A stretch of 64,000 nucleotides of DNA. Origin: Atopobium sp. BS2. GTDB lineage: Bacteria; Actinomycetota; Coriobacteriia; Coriobacteriales; Atopobiaceae. Shown piece by piece: positions 56,286 through 64,000 of the stretch. The notes under the pieces were generated by a model. It did no database searches. It saw nothing but the letters and a program-made list of their open reading frames with translations, and was not told the DNA's origin. Location of the stretch: contig NZ_JDFG01000012.1 in NCBI RefSeq assembly GCF_000565075.1, positions 62,001-126,000 of the forward strand, written 5' to 3'. A program made the position numbers and the translations under genes. Numbering within the stretch: the stretch's first letter is position 1; the number at the start of each line of letters is the position of its first letter.

Positions 56286-56999
56286 TTACTCGTCTATTCC
56301 AATACCAGCAAGTGTCATATCTAGCAGATTCTGTGCAAGTTCGTCAGAGCCCTCCGCACCGCGACGCTCTCCCATCAGGCCAATGGCCGAGAGAACCAAT
56401 GCACCCGTAATAGAACAGGCAGCAAGTCTTGAATCAACGCTTTGACGAATAAATCCCTGCAATTTTCCCATCTCTAGCTGGTTAGCAAGGAGAACAACCA
56501 CGCGAGAAAGTGGTCCTTCAATGTTGGTAATAAGTGCCTGCTCAGAGCTTGCAAGCTTGTTAATTAAAGCCAAAACCAAAGGTGAGTCAGGCAAAATATG
56601 AGCAGCAAGTTGAGCGATGATTGCATGAAGCGTCTCTTTTGAGGCGGGCTTATTACCAATGGTATGCGCAATATCTTTTGCAAGCTCATCAACGCTCTCG
56701 TCAAAGATTGCCTGCAAAAGGGCCTCTCTATCAGAAAAGTAGTAATACAGCGCGCCCTTTGAAAGACGAGCTCTATCAGAAATCTCACTCATTTTGAAGT
56801 TGGTATTTCCACGAGCAAGCATGAGCTTAGTTGTCTCGTGCATAATACGCTTACGTGTAGCTGCGCTTTTCTTAGTACGAGCTTCGGCACGAATATGAGA
56901 AATGGAAGGCGCTGGAGCTTCAGGTTCTTCTGCAGGCTGTTGTTCATAAGCATTATGGTGTATGACTTCTAACGTAATATAATCGCGCTTCTCGCCCAT
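56286..56999 (-). CDS. TetR-family regulator with N-terminal extension
   Basis: 237 aa. A 45-residue Glu/Ala/Pro-rich extension precedes the HTH (TRKRIMHETTKLMLARGNTNFKMSEISDRARLSKGALYYYFSDREALL), which has the usual recognition GALYYYF. The all-helical C-domain has no clear ligand motif. Start taken after GGGGGAG. The 132 bp upstream (57012-57143) are AT-rich and would hold its operator. It is isolated from transporters, so its target is unknown. Confidence 0.85.
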   Translation of the reverse strand: MGEKRDYITLEVIHHNAYEQQPAEEPEAPAPSISHIRAEARTKKSAATRKRIMHETTKLMLARGNTNFKMSEISDRARLSKGALYYYFSDREALLQAIFDESVDELAKDIAHTIGNKPASKETLHAIIAQLAAHILPDSPLVLALINKLASSEQALITNIEGPLSRVVVLLANQLEMGKLQGFIRQSVDSRLAACSITGALVLSAIGLMGERRGAEGSDELAQNLLDMTLAGIGIDE

Positions 57000-57143
57000 G
57001 AACTCCCCCATACGACACTATCCGTCATATAAAATGACGCCTCTCTGATATTTTTTTATGCCTACTATACCGTTTTACCGAACCTATAAAAATACAAAGG
57101 CCTTACTTTTTTTATTGATTAAATCTGGCACTCTTTATTATTT

Positions 57144-58568
57144 TTACCAATTACCCTGAGCAAGAATGGCGAGAAGATCTTCTTTTCTATTCTTCACTTG
57201 ACCTGCTAAATAAAGCTCAAAAAGCCTACGTTGACACACACCGACAGCAGGTCCTGGCTGAAGCGAGAGCACTTCCATAATTTCTGCGCCCGAAATGCAC
57301 AGCTCTTGCGGATGCTGAGCAATCTCTTGTTTTGCCTCATGTAAGAGGAGCTCTCTCATAGCTTCAAGCGTTACTGCGTAGCTGCGATAAGGATTTGCCT
57401 TTGCCAAGGCATCAGCCTGCTTCAACGTCAAAAGGTCATACGCAAGGGCAATGCCATCCGATTTACTTGCCTCGGCTAACAGGGCAATCATATGCCTGAG
57501 CGACGCCGTTGTAACATCCACATCATAGTCATGCAATGCCACAAGAGCGCAAACTTCATTACTCAAATGCTGCGATAAAGCTAAGCGTTTAAGCAGGGCT
57601 TTTGCTACGATTGCACCTTTTTCTGGATGACCATAAAAATGGCCTCTTCCATCTGCGTCAACGCTAAACATTTCTGGCTTTGCAATATCATGTAGAAGAG
57701 CAGCCCACCTAAGCGCAGGTGTTGCAGTACCTGCTGTAAAAGCCTCTGTTGCAGAGCAGACTCGAGCTGTATGTTCCAGCACGTCATAGGCGTGATACGG
57801 ACTTCTTTGATCAAAGTTTTGAAGTGGTAAGAGCTCTGGAATTGCTATCGCTAGAACAGGAAATCCCAGCTTGATAGCATGAGCAATATGGCCAGCCTCA
57901 ACAATTTGAGCCACTTCTGAGCCAATGCGCTCAGATGCAACCTGAGAGAGTAGCGGTGCACACTCGATAAGTGCCTGATGTGTCTTCTCCTCAATTGAAA
58001 ACGAGAGTCTGCATGCAAACCGCAATGCTCGAAGCATGCGAAGAGCGTCCTCTGTAAAGCGAACCTTAGGCTCCCCAACAGCGCGAATTACACGTGCAGA
58101 TAAATCTTCTTGACCGTCATAAAGATCAAGCAATCCCCTCTTTGGGTGATATGCCATTGCATTAATAGTGAAGTCTCTACGAGCAAGATCTTCCTCTATA
58201 CGAGAGACAAACTGCACAGAATCAGGACGACGACCATCAAGATATTCTCCGTCACAGCGATACGTTGTGACCTCAATAGGGTGCTTCTCGACAACAGCAG
58301 TAACGGTTCCATATGCAATACCTGTTTCATGCACAGGAATGTCTGCAGCCTCAAAAGCCGCTTTGCTCTGCTGCCACGTTGCCGATGTTGTGATGTCAAT
58401 ATCATGGGCAAATGAGCCGCGTAGGGCGTCTCGCACCCAGCCACCCACAATCCACGCCTCAAATCCGGCATCTTCAAGAACTTCTAATGCACGCAAGGCA
58501 TACGTGGGAACTTGTAAATTCACGGGGCAAGAAAGGCATGGTGAAGAGCTGTTTTTCTGTATGCTCAT
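57144..58568 (-). CDS. cca: tRNA nucleotidyltransferase (CCA-adding) with HD domain
   Basis: 474 aa from the ATG at 58568, seven bases after GGAAGGA; earlier in-frame ATGs either precede or abut the Shine-Dalgarno. WIVGGWVRDALRG and HDIDITTSA are the nucleotidyltransferase motifs (catalytic Asp pair); RRDFTINAMAYHPKRG and the RNA-binding helices follow, and ALRWAALLHDIAKPEMF is the HD motif. It repairs or adds 3' CCA. All five tRNA genes here already encode CCA, so repair may be its main task (inference). It is divergent from the radical SAM gene, sharing a 178-bp spacer. Confidence 0.94.
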   Translation of the reverse strand: MSIQKNSSSPCLSCPVNLQVPTYALRALEVLEDAGFEAWIVGGWVRDALRGSFAHDIDITTSATWQQSKAAFEAADIPVHETGIAYGTVTAVVEKHPIEVTTYRCDGEYLDGRRPDSVQFVSRIEEDLARRDFTINAMAYHPKRGLLDLYDGQEDLSARVIRAVGEPKVRFTEDALRMLRALRFACRLSFSIEEKTHQALIECAPLLSQVASERIGSEVAQIVEAGHIAHAIKLGFPVLAIAIPELLPLQNFDQRSPYHAYDVLEHTARVCSATEAFTAGTATPALRWAALLHDIAKPEMFSVDADGRGHFYGHPEKGAIVAKALLKRLALSQHLSNEVCALVALHDYDVDVTTASLRHMIALLAEASKSDGIALAYDLLTLKQADALAKANPYRSYAVTLEAMRELLLHEAKQEIAQHPQELCISGAEIMEVLSLQPGPAVGVCQRRLFELYLAGQVKNRKEDLLAILAQGNW

Positions 58569-58650
58569 AGCCATTCCTTCCGCAGTTGCTGATGGGAAAA
58601 GTATACATCCTTCACACGTCATTCACATCCTTCCTGCGGTTTTAAAATGA

Positions 58651-58664
58651 CAAACGTTTGTTCT
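58651..58664. promoter_or_regulatory. LexA-like box 1 (weaker)
   Basis: CAAAC-GTTT-GTTCT, one base from the Firmicute/actinobacterial CGAAC-N4-GTTC(G/T) pattern. It lies in the cca/radical SAM spacer, 45 bp before box 2. Confidence 0.4.
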
Positions 58665-58708
58665 AGATTTTTCTTTACTTCTTCTCCATTCGTGATAGTC
58701 TAAGTATA

Positions 58709-58722
58709 CGAACAGGCGTTCT
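58709..58722. promoter_or_regulatory. LexA-like SOS box
   Basis: CGAAC-AGGC-GTTCT, 25 bp upstream of the radical SAM start; nine of ten consensus positions of CGAAC-N4-GTTCG. The location is that expected for repression of the gene below. Confidence 0.6.
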
Positions 58723-58746
58723 ATTTTCAAGTAGAAAGTTGCTGCC

Positions 58747-60156
58747 ATGGATACTCTTGATAAACTCGCCATACTTGCAGATGCAGCCAAATTTGACGCG
58801 GCGTGCACTTCTTCTGGTGTAGACAGAGATCCGCAGGCAGGAAAGGTAGGAATGGCCTCAGCGGCCGGCTGTTGCCACTCATTTACCCCTGATGGTCGCT
58901 GCATTACGCTGCTAAAAGTTTTACTTTCTAATGCTTGTTGTTATGACTGTGCTTACTGCGTCAATAGATCTTCTGCACAAACCAAGCGGGCTACCTTTAC
59001 ACCACAGGAATTAGCAGAGCTTACCGTAGATTTCTATAAAAGAAATTACATAGAGGGACTCTTTCTTTCCTCAGGTGTTATAGGATCGCCAGACCACACC
59101 ACAGAACTCATGATTGAATGCCTCTCCTACCTTAGAAATGAGTTGCTGTTTAACGGCTATGTTCATGCAAAAGTAATTCCCGGAACAGATCCAGATCTTA
59201 TTGATGCCATTGGCCGCTTAGCAGATAGACTCTCTGTCAATCTGGAATTACCTAGCTCAACCTCACTTACTAAACTTTGTCCTCACAAAAACGCAGAAAC
59301 GGTTACTAAACCCATGTCTTTCATTCACCGCCTACGTGTCTCTGAAGAAAGGCAATTGCTTGAAGCTAAAAATGCATCAAAGGGCATTGTGAAGTCTGCT
59401 GGCAAATCTAAGGGCATTGTTATTCCTACTCAGAAGCAGATCATAAAAGAAGGTTTAGCTCTTCGTTCAAACTGCTTGAAGAATACCTTTATGCGCTCAT
59501 CAAGGGTATCTTCAGGCAAGAGGTCCTTCTCGCCCGCTGGACAATCAACGCAAATTATCATTGGAGCTTCTCCAGAATCAGACAATCAAATATTGCACTT
59601 ATCGCAAGCGCTTTATCAACAATTTGAATTGAAACGAGTATTCTTCTCTGCCTATATTCCTGTTATAGAAGACCATCGTCTTCCAGAGTTGGACACTCCT
59701 GTTCCCCTGCGTAGAGAACACCGTCTTTACCAGGCTGATTGGCTTATGCGCTACTATGCGTTTTCTCCTGATGAGCTAGTTTCTCCGGAAGCACCTTGGC
59801 TTGATTTAGAAATTGATCCAAAGCTTGGATGGGCGCTGGCACATCTTAATCAATTTCCTGTAGAGATTATGGATGCTCCACTAGAAATACTTTTACGAGT
59901 GCCCGGTATTGGCCCCACCGGCGCACGAAGAATTATTGCTGCAAGAAGACGGTCTCGCCTCACCTTTGATGATCTGAAACGGCTGGGAATACAGCTCAAA
60001 CGATCTCATCACTTTCTCACCTGCTGTGGCGTAAGAGATGCCTCAGCTCCACTTGACCAAGAACTGATTAAACAGAGGGTAATTGCTGATGCCAAAGCAA
60101 GTTCGTACAACAAAACAAGACGCCGTATTGAGTCCTCTCAACTCAGGCTCTTCTGA
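58747..60156 (+). CDS. Putative DNA modification/repair radical SAM protein (TIGR03916-like)
   Basis: 469 aa. The radical SAM cluster motif is NACCYDCAYCVNRSS (CxxxCxxC), near residue 60, with the barrel through about residue 330. A helix-hairpin-helix-type DNA-binding segment lies near residues 375-410 (LLRVPGIGPTGARRIIAARR). N-terminal DRDPQAGKVGMASAAGCCHSFTPDGRC is typical of the family. The family is annotated as a putative DNA repair/modification enzyme; the reaction is unknown. The next gene overlaps by 68 bp, forming the usual two-gene pair, and LexA-like boxes lie upstream. Confidence 0.9.
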   Translation: MDTLDKLAILADAAKFDAACTSSGVDRDPQAGKVGMASAAGCCHSFTPDGRCITLLKVLLSNACCYDCAYCVNRSSAQTKRATFTPQELAELTVDFYKRNYIEGLFLSSGVIGSPDHTTELMIECLSYLRNELLFNGYVHAKVIPGTDPDLIDAIGRLADRLSVNLELPSSTSLTKLCPHKNAETVTKPMSFIHRLRVSEERQLLEAKNASKGIVKSAGKSKGIVIPTQKQIIKEGLALRSNCLKNTFMRSSRVSSGKRSFSPAGQSTQIIIGASPESDNQILHLSQALYQQFELKRVFFSAYIPVIEDHRLPELDTPVPLRREHRLYQADWLMRYYAFSPDELVSPEAPWLDLEIDPKLGWALAHLNQFPVEIMDAPLEILLRVPGIGPTGARRIIAARRRSRLTFDDLKRLGIQLKRSHHFLTCCGVRDASAPLDQELIKQRVIADAKASSYNKTRRRIESSQLRLF

Positions 60157-61141
60157 TCAGAGCGTAGAGCTTGTCTCACTTGTTCAGAGGCTTACAAGAC
60201 TCTCCAAGCCTCAGAAGGTTGTTATCTCCTGCAATCCAAGCTTAGAAGGCGTTGTAGGGGCTGTAGGGCTCACTTATCTCTCACATGCTAACCCGGCACA
60301 CGTGCGTCTTGTTAGAGAAAGCTTTTGTCAGCCTAGCCTTGGGGAGCATGTTCTCTGTGGACCAGACCCTTCTGATGACTCAGTAGTAGCCTTGGCTAAA
60401 CGAGTTCTAACTGGACTAGAGAAGAAAGTAGGCACAAGAGAAATAACACGTCGCATTGTTTTGGCATGTGCTTCAGATGCTCATACTATGCCGGAGATTG
60501 TGCATCGATACATTCGTCTTGCATTCTCCTATGGTGTAGGAGCCCTTGAAGATATTGCAGACCCAACCGTGGCAGAGTTTAATGCGCTGGCTAGACAGGT
60601 AGAAACTGAACGAGAGCATACGCGGCAATTTGTGCGGTTTTCTCGTATGTCAGATGGCTCTTTTATGTCTGTATTTCAGCCTAATGCAAACGTAGTGCCA
60701 CTAACCTGCAATTACTTTGTCAAACGGATGAGTACAGAGCGGTTTTTTATTGTTGATCCAGCTCATCATATAGTCAGTTTTTATGCACCAGAAATGAAGA
60801 CCTTTGGAACCATTCAGCTGGACGATGCCTCTTTGGAAGAACTGCTCTCTAGAACAGACCTTGCAACTGATGAGAAATACGTGCAAGCCATGTGGAGGCG
60901 CTTCTATGAGGGAGTTGGTCTAGAGGGTCGCGGGCCTGCAGAAAGAGGATATGACTTGCGCGCCCATTGGATGCCAAAACGCGTATGGCAAGGGCTCCCT
61001 GAACTCACTGCAAGCACAAATGCAGAAGCTGCGCGTAGCCAAGGCGTACCTATTCGCTATCAGGGACGAGAAAACAGAAAGGATGTGCATCATATAGAAC
61101 AAAAGCAAACATTCTGCAAAGAGCTTACTTCTGGGTTATAA
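60089..61141 (+). CDS. DUF4130 protein, partner of the radical SAM protein (TIGR03915-like)
   Basis: 350 aa. The C-terminal domain carries the DUF4130 pattern (YVQAMWRRFYEGVGLEGR, YDLRAHWMPKRVWQGLPEL). The N-terminal region has HYxxxx-type conserved HRYIRLAFSYGVGALE, RFSRMSDGSFMSVFQP and FIVDPAHHIVSFY. The fold resembles uracil-DNA-glycosylase-related proteins in published annotations, but activity is unproven. Start taken at the ATG at 60089, inside the upstream gene, so translation is coupled. The C-terminal Thr/Gln tail is variable-looking. Confidence 0.85.
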   Translation: MPKQVRTTKQDAVLSPLNSGSSDQSVELVSLVQRLTRLSKPQKVVISCNPSLEGVVGAVGLTYLSHANPAHVRLVRESFCQPSLGEHVLCGPDPSDDSVVALAKRVLTGLEKKVGTREITRRIVLACASDAHTMPEIVHRYIRLAFSYGVGALEDIADPTVAEFNALARQVETEREHTRQFVRFSRMSDGSFMSVFQPNANVVPLTCNYFVKRMSTERFFIVDPAHHIVSFYAPEMKTFGTIQLDDASLEELLSRTDLATDEKYVQAMWRRFYEGVGLEGRGPAERGYDLRAHWMPKRVWQGLPELTASTNAEAARSQGVPIRYQGRENRKDVHHIEQKQTFCKELTSGL

Positions 61142-61167
61142 AGCTGCCGCTTAAGACGACTGATAAC

Positions 61168-61198
61168 AAATAAGCGCCCAGCAGAGCTGAGCGCTTAT
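61168..61198 (-). terminator. Terminator of the yfiH-yggS-sepF-yggT-divIVA block
   Basis: 13-bp stem ATAAGCGCTCAGC/GCTGGGCGCTTAT (one G-U) then TTGTTATC. Placed 26 bp past the divIVA stop, between convergent genes. Confidence 0.7.
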
Positions 61199-61223
61199 CA
61201 GTACAAAGGTAATGGCCTAAGAC

Positions 61224-61859
61224 TTAGTCAAGGTCGTTGAAGTCACCAGCTGCAGGTGCAGGTGCAGAAATCTGAGTCTGCTGAGCTGCAGGCTGAGCAG
61301 CATTCTGGGAACCAGTTGGAGCATTGTTGGTAAGAACAGTCTCTGGGAAGACAGAGTCTGCGTCATCCAAGAAGTGCTGGAGGAGCTTACGGTACTCAGC
61401 GCGGAAGTCCTCACGGGACTGCTTGAGGCGATCAATCTCATCAAGCTCAGTCTGCTTCTCTGCAAGAGCCTGACGGATAACCTCACGAGCCTTCTGATCT
61501 GCCTCGTTGCGAATGCGCTCTGCGTTTGCACGAGCGTCTGCAACAAGCTTATCTGCGCTCTGCTGAGCAACAATGAGGACCTGAGAAATCTGGTGCTCAG
61601 ATGCAGCAATAGCTGCAGCGTTTGTCTCCTCAACAGAAGGAACGCTTGCGTTCTCCTCAAGGTTTGCAACCTGTGCCTGTGCTGCAGCAAGCTGCTGCTC
61701 AGTGCTGGTCAGACGGCCCTTAAGGTCAGCGATCTTTTGAAGCATTGCATCAACCTCAGAAGCGAGTTGCTCAAGAAATGCGTCAACTTCCTCTGGATTG
61801 TAGCCGGTCTCAGCAGGAGAGAATGTCTGCTGCTCGATGTCTGCTGGTGTGATTGCCAT
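61224..61859 (-). CDS. divIVA: DivIVA/Wag31-like polarity and division protein
   Basis: 211 aa. The N-terminal membrane-curvature module (ITPADIEQQTFSPAETGYNPEEVDAFLEQLASEVDAM) has the DivIVA pattern, followed by a coiled coil (residues about 40-165) and a Gln/Ala/Pro-rich tail. It localises to poles and septa and organises growth. It lies at the end of the sepF block, 78 bp from yggT. Confidence 0.93.
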   Translation of the reverse strand: MAITPADIEQQTFSPAETGYNPEEVDAFLEQLASEVDAMLQKIADLKGRLTSTEQQLAAAQAQVANLEENASVPSVEETNAAAIAASEHQISQVLIVAQQSADKLVADARANAERIRNEADQKAREVIRQALAEKQTELDEIDRLKQSREDFRAEYRKLLQHFLDDADSVFPETVLTNNAPTGSQNAAQPAAQQTQISAPAPAAGDFNDLD

Positions 61860-61937
61860 CTTTGTTCCCTTTCAGTCTGCGAGTAGACGTACCACACATC
61901 ATAACTACTCAGTTTGTATTCAAAGACAAACTAGTTT

Positions 61938-62216
61938 CTATATTAGTATAAAGCCCAGCGTCGAAATGGCAAAACGTCCCACAAGATTAAGCACAAAAAG
62001 TGCAACAATCGGTGAGAGATCAACGCCAGAAATTGGAGGAATTACGTTCCTAAACACACTGAGGTATGGCTCAACAATTTTGCCAATTGCCTCAAGAATG
62101 TTCTTAACCGAATCATTTGAAACGGTAATCCAAGAGGACAGGCACCATACCACAATGCAGAAGCTGTAAATCCTCAACAAAGTATAGAGCGAGTTCAAGA
62201 CATAATACGAAAACAC
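61938..62216 (-). CDS. YggT-family membrane protein
   Basis: 92 aa, two hydrophobic hairpins with the family pattern SWITVSNDSVKNILEAIGKIVEPYLSVFR and PPISGVDLSPIVALFVL between them. YggT/YlmG proteins are found with SepF and affect membrane proteins or division; no mechanism is known. It starts 12 bp after sepF. Confidence 0.92.
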   Translation of the reverse strand: MFSYYVLNSLYTLLRIYSFCIVVWCLSSWITVSNDSVKNILEAIGKIVEPYLSVFRNVIPPISGVDLSPIVALFVLNLVGRFAISTLGFILI

Positions 62217-62228
62217 AAAAACCTCCAG

Positions 62229-62912
62229 TTACCTGGTAATCTCGCCCTCATCAGCAAGCTTATCAAGATCAGCCTGCGTCAAAGAGATGCCATGAGGAAG
62301 TACAACAAAAACGCGGTCAGCAACTTCTTCAACAGCGCCGTCAAGTCCATAAGAAAGGCCAAAACTGAAGTCCAAAATTCTCTTAGCAACCTCAATGTTG
62401 GTGTTTTTAAAGATAAGGACAACTGGCTGACCAGTACGAACACGACGAACTACCGACTGAACATCATCATAAGAAACAGGACGAAGAACGTATGGTGGCA
62501 GCTGTCCGGAATAGCTTGTACGGCTCACAGGACGAAGACCAATATCACCAGGAGTTGGCAGATTTGGGCTCACAGTATGCTCGTAAGAAGGAGTGTATCC
62601 GGAAGGCTCCTGACGAGATGCATACGCAGAAGCGCGCGAACGCATATCCTGCTGAGGATTGTAAGAAGCGGCTGGATTAGTGCTGATTGGCTTGCCAGAG
62701 CGCGTATACACAGAAACGCTCTCTGCCTCTGGTCTGGATGGATTGCCCAGTAGTCTGTTGGAAGCGCCTTGCTGTGCACGATCATCGTACGAACGTGGAG
62801 AAGCTCCGTCTACCTCGTCATAGCCTTCGTCGCCATAATACTCATCATCGTAGTACTCATCGTCCTGACCACCACGAAGCTTTGCTCTTAGCGTATCAAG
62901 AATGCTCATCAT
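62229..62912 (-). CDS. sepF: Cell division protein SepF
   Basis: 227 aa, longer than the usual 150-190 because of an extended linker. The N-terminal amphipathic MSILDTLRAKLRGG binds membranes; a 120-residue acidic/Tyr-rich linker (EYYDDEYYGDEGYDE) follows; the C-terminal DUF552 fold carries VLRPVSYDDVQSVVRRVRTGQPVVLIF and DFSFGLSYGLDGAVEEVADRVF. It anchors FtsZ. A second ATG three bases in is possible. Confidence 0.95.
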   Translation of the reverse strand: MMSILDTLRAKLRGGQDDEYYDDEYYGDEGYDEVDGASPRSYDDRAQQGASNRLLGNPSRPEAESVSVYTRSGKPISTNPAASYNPQQDMRSRASAYASRQEPSGYTPSYEHTVSPNLPTPGDIGLRPVSRTSYSGQLPPYVLRPVSYDDVQSVVRRVRTGQPVVLIFKNTNIEVAKRILDFSFGLSYGLDGAVEEVADRVFVVLPHGISLTQADLDKLADEGEITR

Positions 62913-62970
62913 TGTGCCTTTCTGTAACGCACGTAACTTCTTACTACTGTATCAAAAACTTGCAACTATT

Positions 62971-63735
62971 TTAGTGCCCACTCAACGTATAGGCTGGGTC
63001 AAACAATACTCGACCCAGGCGAATAGTAGTAGAACCCTCTTCAATGGCATACGTAAAGTCATCACTCATGCCACAAGAAAGAACATCTAACTTCAAACCA
63101 ACTTGTTGGCTCAAGCAATCACGCAATTCTCGAAGTCCTGAGAATGTTCTCTTTGCGCGCTCTGAATCATCTTTTGGTGCCATAGTCATCAGACCTACAA
63201 CAGAAATGTGAGGAAGCTCAACAATCTTTTGAATAGACTCTGACACTTCTTCTGGCGAGAAACCCGATTTTGAGGCTTCAGCGGAGACGTTTACCTCAAG
63301 GAGAACAGACTCCTCAGTACCCTTCACCTCAGCACGCTTTGAAACCGCCTCTGCAAGGTGCTCGGAAGAAATTGAATGAATGTAGCGAACCTTGCCAACT
63401 ACCTGGTTAATCTTGTTCTTCTGAAGATTACCAATCATGTCAAAAGATATCTCAGACGCAAAAGGAGCCTCAGATAAACACGTCAGTTTATGTGTCAGCT
63501 CTTGTGGGCGATTCTCGCCAAAAACCCTATAGCCTGCCTTATAAGCTGCAAGGACAGCCTCAACAGGAACGGTTTTGGAGACAGCTACAATTTCAATCTC
63601 AGAGGCGCTTCTGCCGGACTTTTTTGCAGCATCCGCCACAAGTGACTCAATCTGAGCTCTACGAGCCTTTATAAACTCAAGATATTCGTCTGAATCGTAC
63701 GCCATAGCCATCATCTCTTGCGGTGAATACATCAA
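62971..63735 (-). CDS. YggS-family PLP-binding protein
   Basis: 254 aa. A free-standing PLP homeostasis protein, alanine-racemase fold. VAVSKTVPVEAV holds the PLP lysine, GENRPQELTHK and HMIGN-like DMIGNLQKNK bind cofactor, and LSCGMSDDFTYAIEEGSTTIRLGRVLF is the C-terminal signature. The start is uncertain; an ATG at 63705 (MAYDSDEYLE) gives 244 aa. It is between yfiH and sepF, as in many Gram-positives. Confidence 0.93.
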   Translation of the reverse strand: MMYSPQEMMAMAYDSDEYLEFIKARRAQIESLVADAAKKSGRSASEIEIVAVSKTVPVEAVLAAYKAGYRVFGENRPQELTHKLTCLSEAPFASEISFDMIGNLQKNKINQVVGKVRYIHSISSEHLAEAVSKRAEVKGTEESVLLEVNVSAEASKSGFSPEEVSESIQKIVELPHISVVGLMTMAPKDDSERAKRTFSGLRELRDCLSQQVGLKLDVLSCGMSDDFTYAIEEGSTTIRLGRVLFDPAYTLSGH

Positions 63736-63809
63736 TATCTTACGTAACGTTTAACGACTTTTGTCGTAGACCTAAACACCTTCTCCGATAGCGCTAAACG
63801 TCTTCTACC

Positions 63810-64000
63810 CTACTTTGACGCCATGTAAGCAACAGCCGCGTGTCTTCCGCACTTGCCATGCTCTGCTCGGTACGAGAAGAACCGCTCAGTTGTAGAGGCG
63901 GTCGAGTCAGTAACCTCTTCAATAGCAGACGCGCGTACACCAGCATCTACCAGTGCGGCTCTGACGGCATATCCAAGATCTAAGTACCTCTCGCCAGATG
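63810..64000 (-). CDS. YfiH/PgeF-family protein, C-terminal part (continues beyond the window)
   Basis: The minus strand reads ...SGERYLDLGYAV...STTERFFSYRAEHGKCGRHAAVAYMASK-stop; FFSYR and GR(H/M)AAV are signature residues of the YfiH (DUF152) polyphenol-oxidase/purine-nucleoside phosphorylase family. Only 63 codons are inside; the start lies to the right of the window. It heads the yfiH-yggS-sepF-yggT-divIVA order, 75 bp before yggS. Confidence 0.85.
   Translation of the reverse strand, partial: SGERYLDLGYAVRAALVDAGVRASAIEEVTDSTASTTERFFSYRAEHGKCGRHAAVAYMASK

Overview
The window looks like a chromosomal stretch of a moderate-GC actinobacterium of the class Coriobacteriia, most likely an Atopobium/Lancefieldella/Olsenella-type organism (family Atopobiaceae). 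This placement is an inference from overall protein character (Rho with a long basic N-terminal extension, a sepF-yggT-divIVA block, a RecJ-helicase fusion, a DUF6541 membrane protein) and was not tested by a search. I see no rRNA, prophage, intact IS element or CRISPR array. Five tRNAs, a probable 6S RNA, a lysine riboswitch and an infC-rpmI-rplT leader attenuator are present.

Layout. 0-8.3 kb: a PatB/MalY C-S lyase and tRNA-Arg, a MITE-like inverted-repeat element, then the aspartate-family pathway as two divergent units (hom-lysC-asd on minus, thrC-thrB on plus). 8.7-13.6 kb: a complete branched-chain amino-acid ABC importer (livJ-H-M-G-F). 13.8-24.4 kb: an unknown membrane-anchored protein, Rho, a double-wHTH MarR-like regulator, argS, pncB, a repetitive coiled-coil tail-anchored protein, a PflX-like radical SAM protein, tRNA-Ala and 6S RNA. 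24.4-34.3 kb: a WecA-like lipid-carrier transferase, infC-rpmI-rplT, tRNA-Leu, and a tight RecJ::helicase - RSH (p)ppGpp - metallo-hydrolase block with 8-bp overlaps. 34.4-40.8 kb: a lysA-dapA-dapB-dapH-tgt operon behind a lysine riboswitch, and an aminotransferase that may complete the acetylated DAP route. 40.8-52.5 kb: an EEP-fold hydrolase, a RelB antitoxin with a truncated toxin, a DUF438/hemerythrin/PAS sensor, an MFS transporter, a SpeE-like protein, an M18 peptidase, a DnaQ-fold exonuclease, gltX, fused L-serine dehydratase, tRNA-Gln and tRNA-Glu. 52.6-64 kb: a DUF6541 membrane protein, metK, a TetR regulator, tRNA nucleotidyltransferase, a radical-SAM/DUF4130 DNA repair-type pair behind LexA-like boxes, and the division block divIVA-yggT-sepF-yggS-yfiH.

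The most unusual signals are not genes. First, the 12-mer GGCGAGAAACCC (core GGCGAGAA) is far more frequent than chance on both strands, in coding sequence in several reading frames and in intergenic DNA; it resembles an uptake, Chi or segregation signal. Second, a roughly 270-bp repeat, built of 30-31-bp sub-repeats and hairpins with one compensatory change between copies, sits in two intergenic regions (8.4 and 25.8 kb) and carries the same core motif. Other points worth attention are the LexA-type boxes upstream of the radical-SAM/DUF4130 pair, the RecJ-helicase fusion, the three AT-hook-like motifs in Rho, and the decayed RelB toxin.
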